From contig CP053160.1 in NCBI GenBank assembly GCA_014607495.2, positions 12,276,001-12,340,000 on the forward strand: a stretch of DNA of 64,000 nucleotides. Reading direction: 5' to 3'. The notes under the pieces are model-generated. The model saw only the letters and a program-made list of their open reading frames with translations, was not told the DNA's origin and made no database searches. The stretch comes from Carposina sasakii. Taxonomy: Eukaryota; Arthropoda; Insecta; Lepidoptera; Carposinidae. The position numbers and the translations under genes were made by a program. Numbering within the stretch: position 1 is the first letter of the stretch; every line of letters begins with the position of its first letter. This document shows positions 13,146 to 24,810 of the stretch, piece by piece.

Positions 13146-13334
13146 TTTATCAGGTATTTAAGGTCATCATCATAAATATAACCATTAGGTCTACTACATA
13201 AATCTACACCAAATACCTCCACTGCGACTGGCTGGAAGTGACCTGCATACAGCGGAAGCCCGCGAACCCGCCCTCCATCCATTTTCCAGCCTTCCAAAGC
13301 TGCTCTTGCCGATGCGGTATTTACCTACTAACCT

Positions 13335-13447
13335 AACTCTACGGCAGCGACCCTATCATCCTCGTGCCCTGCCCACTGCCACTTTGGTTTGCTGGACCGT
13401 CGGGCTATGTCGATGACTCTCGTGCGTCTACGGATCTCCTCATTCCT
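13335..13447 (-). pseudogene. LINE C-terminal coding fragment
   Basis: The minus strand reads RNEEIRRRTRVIDIARR, then KWQWAGHEDDR. I recognise this motif pair from the post-reverse-transcriptase region of non-LTR retrotransposons common in Lepidoptera, where an R/K-rich helix is followed by W-Q-W-A-G-H. Further along, the frame stops (two TAG codons after VAAVELG). Only about 38 codons survive, with no reverse-transcriptase core, so it is a dead fragment. Confidence 0.65.
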
Positions 13448-13449
13448 GA

Positions 13450-14450
13450 GTCACTGGTAGCACGCACTAATTAAATAGGTTAAATAGGAAACGTTATAAT
13501 AGACAAACCATAGTAATGTAATATACCGGAAGTAGTCACTATCCACTGTTTTACTCATACCTAGAACTTATTAGTTATAAACTTATTTACGACTCTAGTT
13601 ACAATATCTCATTTACTTTCTAACAATAATGGCCAGTTTAAGTTAAGTAATATAATTTTACTGGCGCTAGCATTGTATTCGCGGTTTAATGTCAAAACTT
13701 TCCAACTGAGCTGTATTATTTCAGGTAGTAAAACTACTACAGCTTTTAAAGCTATTGCTCTTTGTTTTAAGCATTTTAAAGCTACTGTGGCATTGTTTGT
13801 TATCTATATCCTACCATAGTCTAAATGAATTTCTTTAGTTTAACTACACCAAACTAACGCAAGAAAGCGCTAAAACTCTTTTTAAAGTTTATTTTAAATT
13901 TAGAATCACACTGAATGATAAATTTAAAATTTGTTATATTGGATATGTCCCTCTCCATTCGTAAATGTTCCAACTAAAAGGGACAGGTAGGTAGTACAAA
14001 TTTTAAGTTTATGTTTAAGTAAAACAAATATACTACACTACACTGTCACTAGTTTTTTTTTTTTGTAAAACTATCTTTACAACTCATTTGTATGTTACAT
14101 TCAACTCTAGTGTCCTATTTATTTTAGCTTTAATCTACCCAATTATGTATCAAATCCAATTACAGTATTATTATAATTAAAACATTTAACCGCAATCCCA
14201 GCGACTAGGTAGTTTATCGATAAATACAATAAAATAAATCAAATAAAAGATAAATCAAAAAAGAAGAGTCTGAAGCGGCCTATACCACAAGGCACATGAT
14301 AGTTACTACACTTTCAGATTAGGTTAATCTGAGACTACACTCTTAACGAAAAGTTTTCATCTAAGATTAGGCACTGTTCAACTATTCATGTTAAGAATGT
14401 ACACTTGTATATACCCTCGTAGCCTAGTTTCTACCCTGTATTCAGTCCCA
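13450..14450. other. Intergenic DNA, no gene seen
   Basis: AT-rich and without supported features. A weak resemblance to the 138-bp MITE family (6821) is possible around 13895-14035. Confidence 0.5.
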
Positions 14451-14654
14451 CTAGTCACTGAGGTGAATCGGCGTGAACCGCTCGTTGCACCTCGTGATGT
14501 GGAGATAGGTCACGTCCTCTTCAAGTCCCCTAATATGGATGTCACATCGAAATAGATGAGTTAAGAATAAGTGCCATATCGTGATCGACGACACCAGTAT
14601 AATAATAAAGAGATTATGAAATTTTGCTGAGTTCATAAAATAAAATTTTTTCAC
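14451..14654 (-). CDS. Possible small membrane or secreted protein, or a 3' terminal exon (weak)
   Basis: A 67-codon minus-strand frame begins MKKFYFMNSAKF, has a hydrophobic stretch around residues 14-32 that could be a signal peptide or membrane segment, and ends with a charged part (RGLEEDVTYLHI... HLSD). The last 25 codons have markedly more G/C at third positions than the surrounding DNA. Just before them the minus strand reads CATATTAG, a possible splice acceptor. It may therefore be the last exon of an unseen gene rather than a complete small protein. I recognise no family, find no confirming neighbour, and it may be chance. Confidence 0.22.
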   Translation of the reverse strand: MKKFYFMNSAKFHNLFIIILVSSITIWHLFLTHLFRCDIHIRGLEEDVTYLHITRCNERFTPIHLSD

Positions 14655-14659
14655 CGATA

Positions 14660-16780
14660 AAATTTGGTCGGACTTATATACAATTTACAAGTCAGTCAAA
14701 TAAATAAGTAATTGTCTGTTACGTCTTACGTAATATTTTGTGGCATACTTGTTAAGACCTTAATTTAGCTGTATGTCACTATATTGTTGTTATAAATAAA
14801 TAAAAATGAAACAGGGGATTATTCTTTTCTGTAGTGACCGTAATTATAACATTATAATTTCCTGTCTGAAATGTTTGTAATTTATCATTCTTAAATAAAG
14901 AAGATATTGCTAAAGATTTGCAAATTAAGTAAATTCAGTTACTTACAGTAGGGGTCGTTACCGACGTCTTATATCACTAATGTAGCAAACACGAACGAAT
15001 TCGAGATGCAACGTCATTGAATACAAGACTCGATTGCTAACTCGATGTTTGCGATGAAACAATCGATCACTCCCCATGATTTAGTACAAAGTAACGTAAT
15101 TATTTCGATCCATTTATAGCAGTAGGAAATGTCTTTTTCCTTCATTGAATAAGATGGGGATACTTTTGGGGGAACAAACGTAAAGGGACCATATAAATCT
15201 GCCTCTTAACTTTCTTATCTTTATTTACGGTAACAAGAAAATTGAGGACTGGCGGTATAGGGATCACATTGAAGCAACCATTTCTTATTCATGAGATTCA
15301 GATTATAATTTAGCCACATAAAGAAAAAATAATTGCAAGGTAATTTTTATTTTAGGTTCATAATTTAGATTTTGGCTGGCAAAACGCTAAGATCTAATGT
15401 GAAAAAATTAACCTGTGTTTGACATAGTCATTTTAATATTAAACTTACTGCAACTTATCTATACTTCGCACCCTTCACTCTTTAATTTCCAATTCATATT
15501 ATTAATCCTATCCCCAAACCCAATATTTACGGAACAAATTGAAAAATATGCACACCAATAATCGGATAAAATGATAAATGACAAACAAAATTCGCGCCGC
15601 GCGGCATCGAAACTTCGGCAGCAGCTTTTGCCAGTTGAAATTCTGCCTAATCCCCAAAATATGCATCGTGCCAGTCCATATTTCACAGCGGGGTTCATGC
15701 ACCTCTAGATAAGAGCGCATCAATCACACTTTACGCTATAAACAGACATCTATCGCGGCCTTCGTTTCCCTCCAAAGGGGAGAAAACTTCGGGTAATATT
15801 TCATGGCGTGTCTAGCCGTTGTTTGCTCTGTGGACTTTATTATAGTGTTGATTTTAATTGGAATAGGCAGATAAGTGATTTAGTGATTTGTGGCAACGAC
15901 AAGCTCGTTTACATTATTAAAATGCTATTGGTTTTTGGATTATTAAATTGAAACTGCAGCTTAATCGTTGTTGTTAATTAAAATTTTGCCTACGCAATAC
16001 CGATTTTCAAATGTGTTGATAATAATGTGAGAATACAATAAAATTCATACAACATAATAGACAATTTCAACCAATACAATGTTTAGAAAGACGAAAATAC
16101 ATAGTTCTTTTATAAAGCGACGATATCCTTTGTTCGTCTGACATATCATATAGAAACCTATTTATTACATTCTCACGATTCCATTTCGACACTTTCTAGT
16201 TTTTTGATACATTTTATTATTAATATCTATGTATATAGCATATAAGTGAATGCTACTGGCTTTGCACACAATTTAATTTGTGAGCGTACATTGGCTTTTA
16301 AATAGATATCTGTGAATATGAATAATACAGGTAATTAATTCCTATAATAAAATGTTACTTTGGATACAAATATAAATAAACTTACTAAACTAAGGCGTAT
16401 TGAGTAACTAGGTATACATATTATGTTCTTTTACTCACATAATTTATTTTGAAAAACATTATTATTACATGCGTCGCGTATTATCGGTCGCATAACGCCA
16501 TGCGCCAGAACAGACAAAATGTATAGAAAAACACTCGTCCCTCACTCAACACGACTCAACGTGTCCGGGTACACTAGTACACACGTGGCCCGGTGGGGTC
16601 GGAAGCGCTTCCCTTTTGCAATACGAGTACAACGATCATACACTTCTCTATGCCATATCTTATGAGCAAATCATCTTTCATTCGTTTCCAAAGCAAGATA
16701 TCGAAAATATCTCTGATATTCCAATTTTCTACGTACATAAGAAAATAAATTATATTAATAAAAAATACACACAAGTAATG
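14660..16780. other. Intergenic DNA, no gene seen
   Basis: Two overlapping minus-strand frames at 15459-15723 have no family resemblance and sit in a locally GC-richer block. I do not call a gene. Confidence 0.5.
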
Positions 16781-16790
16781 TACGTACATA

Positions 16791-16882
16791 AACGTCCTCG
16801 ACATAGTAGAGTGCCTAACTTGCCTCTAGAGAAATTCAAGAGGCAATATCTAAAGATGAGTGCCTTTACTGTACGAGGACGG
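16791..16882. repeat. Nested inverted repeat (hairpin-forming block)
   Basis: Outer arms CGTCCTCG / CGAGGACG enclose a second pair GAGTGCC / reverse complement. An inner hairpin is formed by TTGCCTCT (16820-16827) and AGAGGCAA (16839-16846) with a short loop. It could be a small MITE or an RNA hairpin; nothing shows transcription. Confidence 0.5.
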
Positions 16883-16997
16883 TTCTCGTTCGCTTTTTGA
16901 GACCTGTAACTTAGGTAATATACGTTCTCGTCTCCCAAACGTTAACAATGGACTTTTTAACATTTTTTTAGTTCAGTCAATACACGCTAGTTCGATT

Positions 16998-17165
16998 TAT
17001 TGTTATTAGAGCCGACTTTTCCGAAGGCCATAGCCAAAGGCCAAAGCTTATCTAAAGGATAAAGTTGATGTGGTCTCATGATCAAGTTTAATAGAAAGTC
17101 AACATCAGCATTTTTATCTTACAGATAAGCTATCTGACCAAAAGAAAAATCGGTCCTTAGACTTA
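16998..17165. mobile_element. Small MITE with imperfect inverted repeats
   Basis: The left part (GGCCAAAGCTTATCT, GATAAAGTTGATG) pairs imperfectly with the right part (ACATCAGCATTTTTATC, AGATAAGCTATCTGACC). The right-end motif AGATAAGCTATCTGACCA also occurs at 53199-53217, supporting a repeat family. Confidence 0.5.
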
Positions 17166-17439
17166 TGTATTTATTTATATAGCGTTGCTTGGTACGTACA
17201 ACAGAAGGGAATGTGTTATTAAAAATGTGAATGTATTGATATAATTTATTTTATTTCTCCTTAGACGTTATTAGGACCATTGCGTTACGGAAGTGATTAG
17301 TATGTCGGATTTTTATATTAACTGTCTGATAGCTAAGTTACTTGGCAGTAGCTAAATATATAACCGGTTAACATTGCGTTTACTGATTTGCCAATATGAT
17401 TGATTAAAGAAGGACAAAGGTAATAAAATAAAGTCTTTA

Positions 17440-17530
17440 CATAAAGATAGATAGATAGATAAAATTCTTTATTGTACCACAAAACATTATGTACAAAGAC
17501 GAGCTTAATGCTTAAAGGGTTAGAAGCTGG
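17440..17530 (-). repeat. GATA microsatellite and repeat tail (AAAATTCTTTATTG)
   Basis: (GATA)n at about 17447-17462 is followed by AAAATTCTTTATTGTACCAC. The reverse-complement motif (GCAATAAAGAATTTTATTATT) occurs at 40616-40636, so this looks like the tail of a dispersed repeat. Confidence 0.5.
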
Positions 17531-17559
17531 TGCGTTTGGTATGAAAATTACGTCACAGC

Positions 17560-17645
17560 ATTTTTTAATTGACTCCTACGATACGAGTATGCACGGAAGG
17601 AGATGCACTAAAGCATTCTAATGAAACCCAGCATCAGAACACATA
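17560..17645 (-). repeat. Old interspersed repeat fragment, minus orientation
   Basis: Contains GCACGGAAGGAGATGCA and AATGAAACCCAGCATCAG, the reverse complement of the head region seen in copies at 40665 and 53545 and in the same orientation as 55905-56045. Confidence 0.5.
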
Positions 17646-17650
17646 AATGT

Positions 17651-17812
17651 TGACGGCCGCTTGGTCTAGTAGGTAGTGACCCTGCCTGCGATGCCATAGG
17701 TCCTGGGTTCGAGAATCCCGGTAGGTGCAAACATTGATATGATGAATATTGATGTTTGTTTTCTAATGACCGTTGCTTAGTACCCAGACATCAGAACACA
17801 GTGTGTGAAAAA
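17651..17812 (+). repeat. tRNA-derived SINE
   Basis: It carries pol III internal-promoter-like elements: a box A-like CGCTTGGTCTAGTAGGTAG and a box B-like GGGTTCGAGAATCCC, as in a tRNA head, followed by a body (GGTAGGTGCAAACATTGATA, GATGTTTGTTTTC). A minus-strand relative occurs at 51905-52005. No functional tRNA cloverleaf is present. Confidence 0.7.
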
Positions 17813-17845
17813 AAAAATGTACTTATATGCGAGGTTATGTACCTA

Positions 17846-18109
17846 TACAGGGTGTAACAAAAAGGGTATGTTAAGCGAAAATCTATGTAAATAGCCCACT
17901 ATAGAGAACCTATCCACAAAATTTGAGACTCGAAATCGCATGTTTATTTTTCAAGATTGTATGAAAATTACTGAGATATTTAAAAATTCTTCATACTATC
18001 AGGAAAAATAAACATGTGATTTCGAGTCTCAAATTTTGTGGATAGGTTCTCTACAGTGGACTATTTACGTAGCTTTTCGCTTAACATACCCTTTTTGTTA
18101 CACCCTGTA
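17846..18109. mobile_element. Foldback MITE, nearly complete palindrome
   Basis: The ends are TACAGGGTGTAACAAAAAGG and its reverse complement, flanked by TA (17844-17845, 18110-18111). The two halves are inverted copies over most of their length, so a transcript would fold into a long hairpin of about 130 bp. A second copy is at 51643-51897 and a half copy at 57025-57100. No coding capacity; mobilisation would need a transposase from elsewhere. Confidence 0.88.
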
Positions 18110-18114
18110 TATGT

Positions 18115-19750
18115 TACAATGACCCTGCAGGCTGGCTATAGGTAAATAACCAATTTAATCATATGGTACACTAACATTTCATTGTTCTAGTAATAAAAGA
18201 TAATTAGGTAATTAGACACGGTACAGATTGGATATTGATCGTTATTGTTTATTTTAAAACACCAATAATTTTTCAGTGTACCTACTATAACTGATAGCTG
18301 TTTTTTAATAATAATAATAAAATTTTATTCAATATCAAACATTTGGTATACATACATTAAAAATCTTAATATTTAAATAGGTAGTATATAAAATTTACCT
18401 AAACTAGGCTGAGCCTGTGCTTTAGTGCTTTTTGTGTTGCCTGCAAAGCTGGGCAAGTTGTTTGATCACTAATTAAGCTTACCTAAATAAAAAAAAAAGC
18501 CGACAAGGTGAACTGTTTTCCACCTGCAAATGTATAAAATTTACCATGTTATTTTAATAAACTAGGCTGAGCCTGTATTTTTTTCAAAATTTTAGGTTCA
18601 GTAGTTTCGGAGATAAGGGGGGGGGGGGGAATGGTCAATTTTCGCTTTTTGAATAACTTGGAAACTTATTTATTTAAAATTACAAAAAAATACATTTGCC
18701 TGACCTTTCAAAGCTGGTTTTCAGAATTTTTTTTTTTTTAATTTTCCCCTTCCCCCCCAAAAATGACCCCCCATATACAGTCTTGATCACCTAACTTAAT
18801 CGGTCTTAGATTCCTACTGATATAAGTATTCAGACGTACGGAAAAAAAACGTTAAAAACCATAGACTGACTGAGTTTAACTACTGATTAAACAACTGACC
18901 ATTAGTATTTAGTTTAGGATTGAAATTGTCATGTGAATGTTCTCTTTTCCTTTTGTTATACTAAGTATATAGGTATATGTATGTATTATTTTTTTTGGTC
19001 AGCTGCATAAGTATACTCTGATTTTTTATTATGTAGAACAAAATGACAATCAAAATCCACTGTGATATTTTATTATGAGCTATTAATTGACTCGTGATAT
19101 GAACTTTCGATAGTGTGATTTTACTCATTAGTCTATATAAGTATATAAATAAACTTAATATAAATAAACTTAATCTTCAAAAGAAGTTTAGTTCGAAATT
19201 CAGACATTGGCCGGCCTCCTAACATCAACCGTAACAGAAATTATAAGTAGGTACATGAAATTAAACAAAAAGTTCGATTGAAAATTCCGAGCAATTTTGG
19301 AGCAACACTATTTTTTTATTATGCTAAAGTAGTAACATTCCAAATGTCATTTTTGTCTACATAATTAAAAATCGGAGTATAGTGTAGGTATTTATTGTAT
19401 TTTGATGGGTCTATTTTTTCAGAAAACCTTTTGGTTTGACTAGCGCCGCCGCCGCACCGACTGCAGGCTCCAGTCAAACGGAATTCCGTTAGATTGCCGT
19501 CAGGAACGTACCTATTATGTACAGTATATAAACTGCAGTATATCAGCATTATTTACATGATCTCATTATAATCGTACCTTACCTTAAAACCCTTATTACT
19601 TACTTAGGTCCTTACATTGTATATTACCAAATTAATTTCTGCGGTGTTTCTGAAATCTGATATCGCATACACATCTACGTATGTTCCCGCCATATATGTT
19701 GTACGGTTGTTCACTGTCATATTGCCTTTGATACCACCCGAGTCGAGAAA
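18115..19750. other. Intergenic DNA with low-complexity tracts
   Basis: No gene supported. An ATT-rich repeat tail (AATAATAATAATAAAATTTTATTC) is near 18308-18332, a G13 run is at 18617-18629, and T- and C-rich tracts are at 18730-18770. Confidence 0.5.
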
Positions 19751-19754
19751 TAAG

Positions 19755-19935
19755 TACTTATGTACTGCCGAAATGAGTCGAAAGAGTCGGCTAAAGAACT
19801 CTGGCATTCATAAGCTAGAAACTTGTCACTGATCATTTGCATCTGTCCTCAATGTACTAAACGTGCCTGTGGGATATCCTCTATGATCCTGCAGTTCTGG
19901 CTACCCCATATCAGGAAAACAGCCATGTCCATTAT
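19755..19935 (+). repeat. Old interspersed repeat copy
   Basis: AGAGTCGGCTAAAGAACTCT, then AACTTGTCACTGATC, CTAAACGTGCCTGTG and GATCCTGCAGTTCTGGCTA align with the copies at 42660 and 53545. Confidence 0.65.
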
Positions 19936-20011
19936 GTAGGTATTTACTATTTTTACGGGATAATGTTAGCTCTAACCTACACCACGTGAGGGGTTCGCTA
20001 TGGCCAAAACA

Positions 20012-20384
20012 ATAGGGTCATTTTTTGTCGTCAACGTTCCCGAAAACTACGGAATCTCCTCATCTTCACAATCATTTTTCTCCATGGAAGCATACCTGAG
20101 AAGTGTCTGCTTTCCAAAATATTATGGTCCAAAGTTGAGTACCTAATAGACTGCGTTTTTCTGCATAAATGCACATTGACGCGTGTAGCAAGATTTTTTC
20201 ACTAGAAATAATTAATATCTGTCTATGAAAAAACTAGCATAAGCACTGACACTATAAATTTCGCCCGATCAAAAAATAAAAAAAAATTATAGTTTCCCAG
20301 AATTTTTTTTGGCATAATCTTACTTTATTTGATGTCTAGAGTACGTACCCTTCGTTAAGGGTGGCAACGAAGAAACACCCTGTA
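20012..20384. mobile_element. MITE of the TACAGGGTG-A family
   Basis: Full-length relative, in the opposite orientation, of 43285-43654: GTCGTCAACGTTCCCGAAAA, CTCCATGGAAGCAT, GCACATTGACGCGTGTAGC, GTACGTACCCTTCGTTAAGG. The right end ACACCCTGTA is intact (followed by TA) and the left end is diverged. It has no coding frame. Confidence 0.85.
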
Positions 20385-20389
20385 TAATC

Positions 20390-21235
20390 TCCATTCAAAT
20401 TATTGAACACTTTATTCCCATATCTTTACATGTGTATAATGGTAAAAATATCTTTGACCACTGTTTTATCAATCCCTCTATGGATCACTACCCTCAGAAA
20501 TCCACCCGCTTCCATATCTGAACTGTTATTAGAAATACCAATCAACAAAGGCAATCGTTTTGTATAGCTACCATCAAAATACCCTGAAACTGGTACAGGC
20601 CATTGGATTCCAGCTACATTCAAAATTCGAAATATTACACGGGTCACACGTCTACGTTCCTGAATTGAATCATTATTTGTGTGTAACTAACGGACACCCG
20701 CGACTTCGTCTGCATAGACTACTTAAATCATTCTCTTTACTCCCAACTATAATGTATTTTCAAGAAGATCGGTGGAGTAAAATACGGAATGAAGAGCTAT
20801 GAAGAGGTAACAAACTTACTCTCGCATTTATAAAATTATTCGGGATTATTACATACCTAAATCAGTATGGTTTCCTTCATAATCACTTGGACTTGATACT
20901 TCAACATGAATATTTTTAGGAATGTTTAAACACGTATTATAATCATGTGTGCGTCTCTGAGAATAAGTCCCTCGTGGTAGTACAAATTAGTGGCTCCTCG
21001 AGAAAACATGATCATAAATTATATACAAAATTATTTTACACGCACGTGTTACCCTGGAAGGAATCTCGAATTAAAACGTATTATGTATGTATAAAGCTTG
21101 TTTATTTAACGTCATGTTTTGCAAAATAGACAAATATACATTTTAAATTGTCCTCTTACTTAAAAATCGTCTTCAACATTTAACAATTAATTTCCATACA
21201 TATACACAATTTATACATTTCATAAAGGCTACCTA
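20390..21235. other. Intergenic DNA with Helitron-tail scrap
   Basis: A short piece at about 20690-20720 (GGACACCCGCGACTTCGTCT) resembles the reverse complement of Helitron-like 3' ends. No gene seen. Confidence 0.45.
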
Positions 21236-21240
21236 TACAT

Positions 21241-21351
21241 TTATTTCGGCATAACCGTGTAAGTTATACACTATACATCCATTCGTTCATGTCACGGGTG
21301 GTGTCACACTGTCACAAACGTGACATGAGCGTTACGTTTGCCGAAATAACA
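21241..21351. mobile_element. Very short hairpin MITE
   Basis: Terminal TTATTTCGGCA and the inverse TGCCGAAATAA bracket an inner inverted pair CATGTCACG / CGTGACATG. The whole 110 bp can fold on itself. Copy number unknown, since no second copy is in this window. Confidence 0.55.
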
Positions 21352-23284
21352 TACTTGGATCGACACACTTTAATACAATTACACTAATAGTATAAATAGT
21401 TTAGTTATGACGCAAAGTAAATAACTACTTAATTATTAGCTACGGGTAACATAATAAATTATAGAAATTATTTGGAGTAAAAGAAACAATTTACAAGCTA
21501 AAAGTCTAGTTATTGTCACGAAATTCTCAATTTTGATACAAAATTAGTAAGTAAAAGTTATAAGTTTCTAACAAATTAATCCAAACTATACATTTTTGTA
21601 CATTTTTATTTAAATCAAGACCTTATTTGGTACCATGGGGTCGATATTATACCTACATGATTAATCAGGAACGATGAGTAACCTAAAGCATTAAATTGTT
21701 ACTTAATCATAAACTTTACTTATACATATTTTTACAAGCAAGTAAGTATTAATTTTAACGGGTATAATAAAAATCAACATAAAACAATTATGTCCAAACT
21801 TTTCATCCCAAATATAATTATTAATGTTCAGCTTTATAGTCCAATATAATTGTATTTTAATTACTCTATTACGTATTTTCATTTCATTATTCATATAATA
21901 CCAGCAGTCTCCTCCAGATGTTTTAGTTTTTAAAAGTTATTTAAGTATTAAAATGCAATATTGTTATCGACTTTCAAACTCTTCACATTATTATAATTTT
22001 TCTTCAACTGCGATGACAATTATAAATATATCTATAATATTTATTTCACTAACCCCGCGCTGCTGTTATGACGGACCATAAAAATAAGTCAAGAAGCATT
22101 TATGTCCATGATCGTCTCAAGATAAACTACAATTTTCATAATGTACTTACCTGTTATTTACCCAAGAGCTATCTAGAATAATTAAGAAAGCGTTTAGTAC
22201 GAGATTGAATATAATTTTTTCTCTCGTTCAGCCCCGTCTCATAAAGCGACGATGAGAGATTGTCTCCAATTTACTCAGTTTACTTCAAAATTCAATCAGT
22301 TTAATTGTGAGAAGTGAATTTTTGGATTTCCTTAAATTAGATTCTTAACAATCACGAAATGTCCCAGTTAAAAATGCGAAGTTTGCCTAACGAGTTGAGT
22401 CTGAATTTAATCTTATTTTTTTAACGCTAAATTAAATTCTTTGACTAAAATGAAAATTTGTCTAACACAAGCTATTCTGGTTTAAAAATATTACCTAAGT
22501 TTATACTGTTGACTTTCGCGTTCGATTGGAAAATAATTATATTTGTTCATTAAATGGTCAAAATAAAATAAGTAACTCTATAAGCTAAAAGTATTATTTC
22601 TTTGTATTGTAACGGTAATTAATCATCGATTATCTATACAAGACTTAGTAGATGATGATGATGTAGAGCGGCACTTTATATACCTAGCATAAAGTCGGGC
22701 AATTTTACTATCGATATTATAATTAATAAAAATAAATAAATAGGTTTTATCTTTATACATTTATATTTATATTATAATTATATAGAGTTTATGACTAGCT
22801 TTTATAAAGGAAATGCACCATTTTGACTACTAATTTCTATGTTATGGCACTATAAATATTTTATATAGACGATAAAGAAAAACCCAAATGATTTCAATTA
22901 AAAAGTTATACTACTAAGAAAAATACATACTTACCTTTATCTATTATATTTAAAAATTCTTCCAAATCTACATAAAAGCACACTGTTTTGAAATAATTTA
23001 TTTTAATTTGGCTCCTTGCAAAATAATATTTTATATTTATTTAATATAGCCGTTGAGTTGAAGAGTTGTATAACATTTGGGTTTTTATTTTTTCAATAAC
23101 ATTATTTTCCGTTACCTTACAGAATTTGACACTTAAATTATTTAATTCTAACACCATCTATTTCTTGGTCGTTGTATGACTACGGACTTTAGAAAAATAG
23201 TCTTTCTTACTTTAATTTACTACATTAACAACCATTATAATTAAAATTGCTGCTGCCTTAAGAAATAACAGATTTATTTGTTAT

Positions 23285-23345
23285 AAAATTATTAATTAAG
23301 AAATGGAAAAAATTCCTTACCCGAGTGGGAATTGAACCCTTATTT
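23285..23345 (-). repeat. tRNA-headed SINE, truncated
   Basis: TAAAATTATTAATTAAGAAA followed by TGGAAAAAATTCC and ACCCGAGTGGGAATTGAACC matches the 3' half of the copies at 55028-55142 and 55350-55455. The tRNA-like head beyond box B is missing. Confidence 0.7.
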
Positions 23346-24243
23346 GTGAAAAATAATATAGTTTAGCTTTTTAAATATTAATAAATCTTTATAAACAAAG
23401 TGTGTAGGTAGGTACTGAATAAGTTTTCTGACCAATTAGATTTTAACGGACTCAACATAAGGGTATATACGTATAGGACATATAGGCGTAATTCATAAAT
23501 CTACCTATGAGTATTGAAAACTATGTCTCAATTTTATATCTCGAAATTTACAAAAAAAGAAAAGAGGTTTTCCAGAGAAAAAAGCTAGAGGTTTATACTA
23601 TGTATGCATTTAAACAATATTTTGACAGTTCAGCAGAAGTTTCTATAGGTAATACCTACGCGGGGTAAGTTCAGAATACTTTCTACATAGGTATCATCAC
23701 ATAAATGGAAATATTATTAAATAGGCAGCTACACAATAAAAAAAATAACATAACTTACTAACAATTTAGTCCAATACTAATACACAGTTTACTAAATAGG
23801 GCCTCATTCTTAGTACATATTTTTTGAATTCTGTTTTATTTACATTTTCTTTTACTTCATCCAAAAGTAAATAATTTTATATAATTTTATTATAAGATAA
23901 ATTAGAAGTAATAAGGGAGAATTTGTTATTATATCTGCTTAGTTGTTTTTTGTACGTGCCTTTAAAATATTCAGTAATTTATTATTTCTTTGTTTCACTC
24001 TAATCGTAGGTACTTACGTCAAGCCAGTTTTCTTAAATAATAAAAACATAGTTGTAACAAAGAAACAATTTGTTAATGTATATTAACAAAAGATAAAATT
24101 CGATAATTCTCGTTTAGAATGAGGTTATTAAAATAATACTGTAGCTATTCAGTCTCGAGCATATATTATTTTATATAACAACATATTTGTATACACTATT
24201 TGGGTCGCGATGCATCTGACAGAAGTTCCGCAATAGCAAAATA

Positions 24244-24290
24244 CGTAGTAACTATCTAAGCAATCTGTGGTAAAACTGTCAATGTCAACT
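24244..24290 (+). repeat. Direct repeat, first copy
   Basis: GTAGTAACTATCTAAGCAAT, then CTGTGGTAAAACTGTCAATG recurs about 315 bp downstream at 24560-24604 with a few changes. Together with the flanking element at 24315-24510, this suggests an insertion that duplicated its target or a local duplication, just beyond the GPCR stop codon. Confidence 0.5.
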
Positions 24291-24314
24291 AGAATCTGCA
24301 TTATACATAGAAAA

Positions 24315-24510
24315 AAGAGTGTAATAGAGTACAAATATCTGATATTTTCCTTGCTTTTGACGTTTAAAAACGGCACCGACGGACATCACTGTTACTTACA
24401 ACAAGAAGTATTTCGAGTGCCAAAACCACGTCAAAACTAATAGTAAGTTCAATGGCGGATGGTCCCGTTTTTTTACTTTGTTTCAGATCTATACAATTCA
24501 TTCATCTGAG
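24315..24510 (+). repeat. Interspersed repeat copy, relative at 44175-44335
   Basis: GTACAAATATCTGATATTTT, CTTCGAGTG, GGCGGATGGTCCC and TTTCAGATCTATACAATTCA recur in order at 44175-44335. Non-coding. Confidence 0.7.
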
Positions 24511-24699
24511 GTTTCATAGAACAACTAGATCGTTAAAAGAAACAGTTTGCTGCTCCCGGTAGTAACTACCTAAGTAATCTGCGGTAAAACTGTCAATGTC
24601 AACGAATGCGCTCGTGCGTCAAGTACATTACTTACGCCCCCGACGGAACTTCCGTCACATGTGTAACGATAACGACCCTTAACCAGTAATATCACACAA

Positions 24700-24810
24700 C
24701 TACACATAGTCCCTACGGCCGGAGCCGCAGTCGATACTGTTCCTCTCACTCACCACGGCCACTTCTGAACCGTTTTTACTTCTTCTACACCATTGGCAGA
24801 GACGCGAAAA
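24700..24810 (-). CDS. GPCR exon: C-terminal tail and stop
   Basis: The acceptor TTTACAG at 24813-24811 opens in phase 0, as required by the preceding exon. The exon encodes FSRLCQWCRRSKNG, a Ser-rich stretch and RRDYV, then TAG (24702-24700). The Cys/Arg-rich start right after TM7 could be palmitoylated or contact G protein (inference). G/C third positions are frequent compared with the flanks. Confidence 0.85.
   Translation of the reverse strand, partial: FSRLCQWCRRSKNGSEVAVVSERNSIDCGSGRRDYV

Larger units (their letters stand above)
21360..24310. other. AT-rich intergenic DNA downstream of the GPCR gene
   Basis: Very AT-rich; no frame with recognisable similarity. It includes a SINE scrap (23285-23345), an opposite-strand CTACATCATCATC-type tract near 22650, and the duplicated block described at 24244-24290. 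The GPCR 3' UTR may extend toward here but no clear end is visible. Confidence 0.5.
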
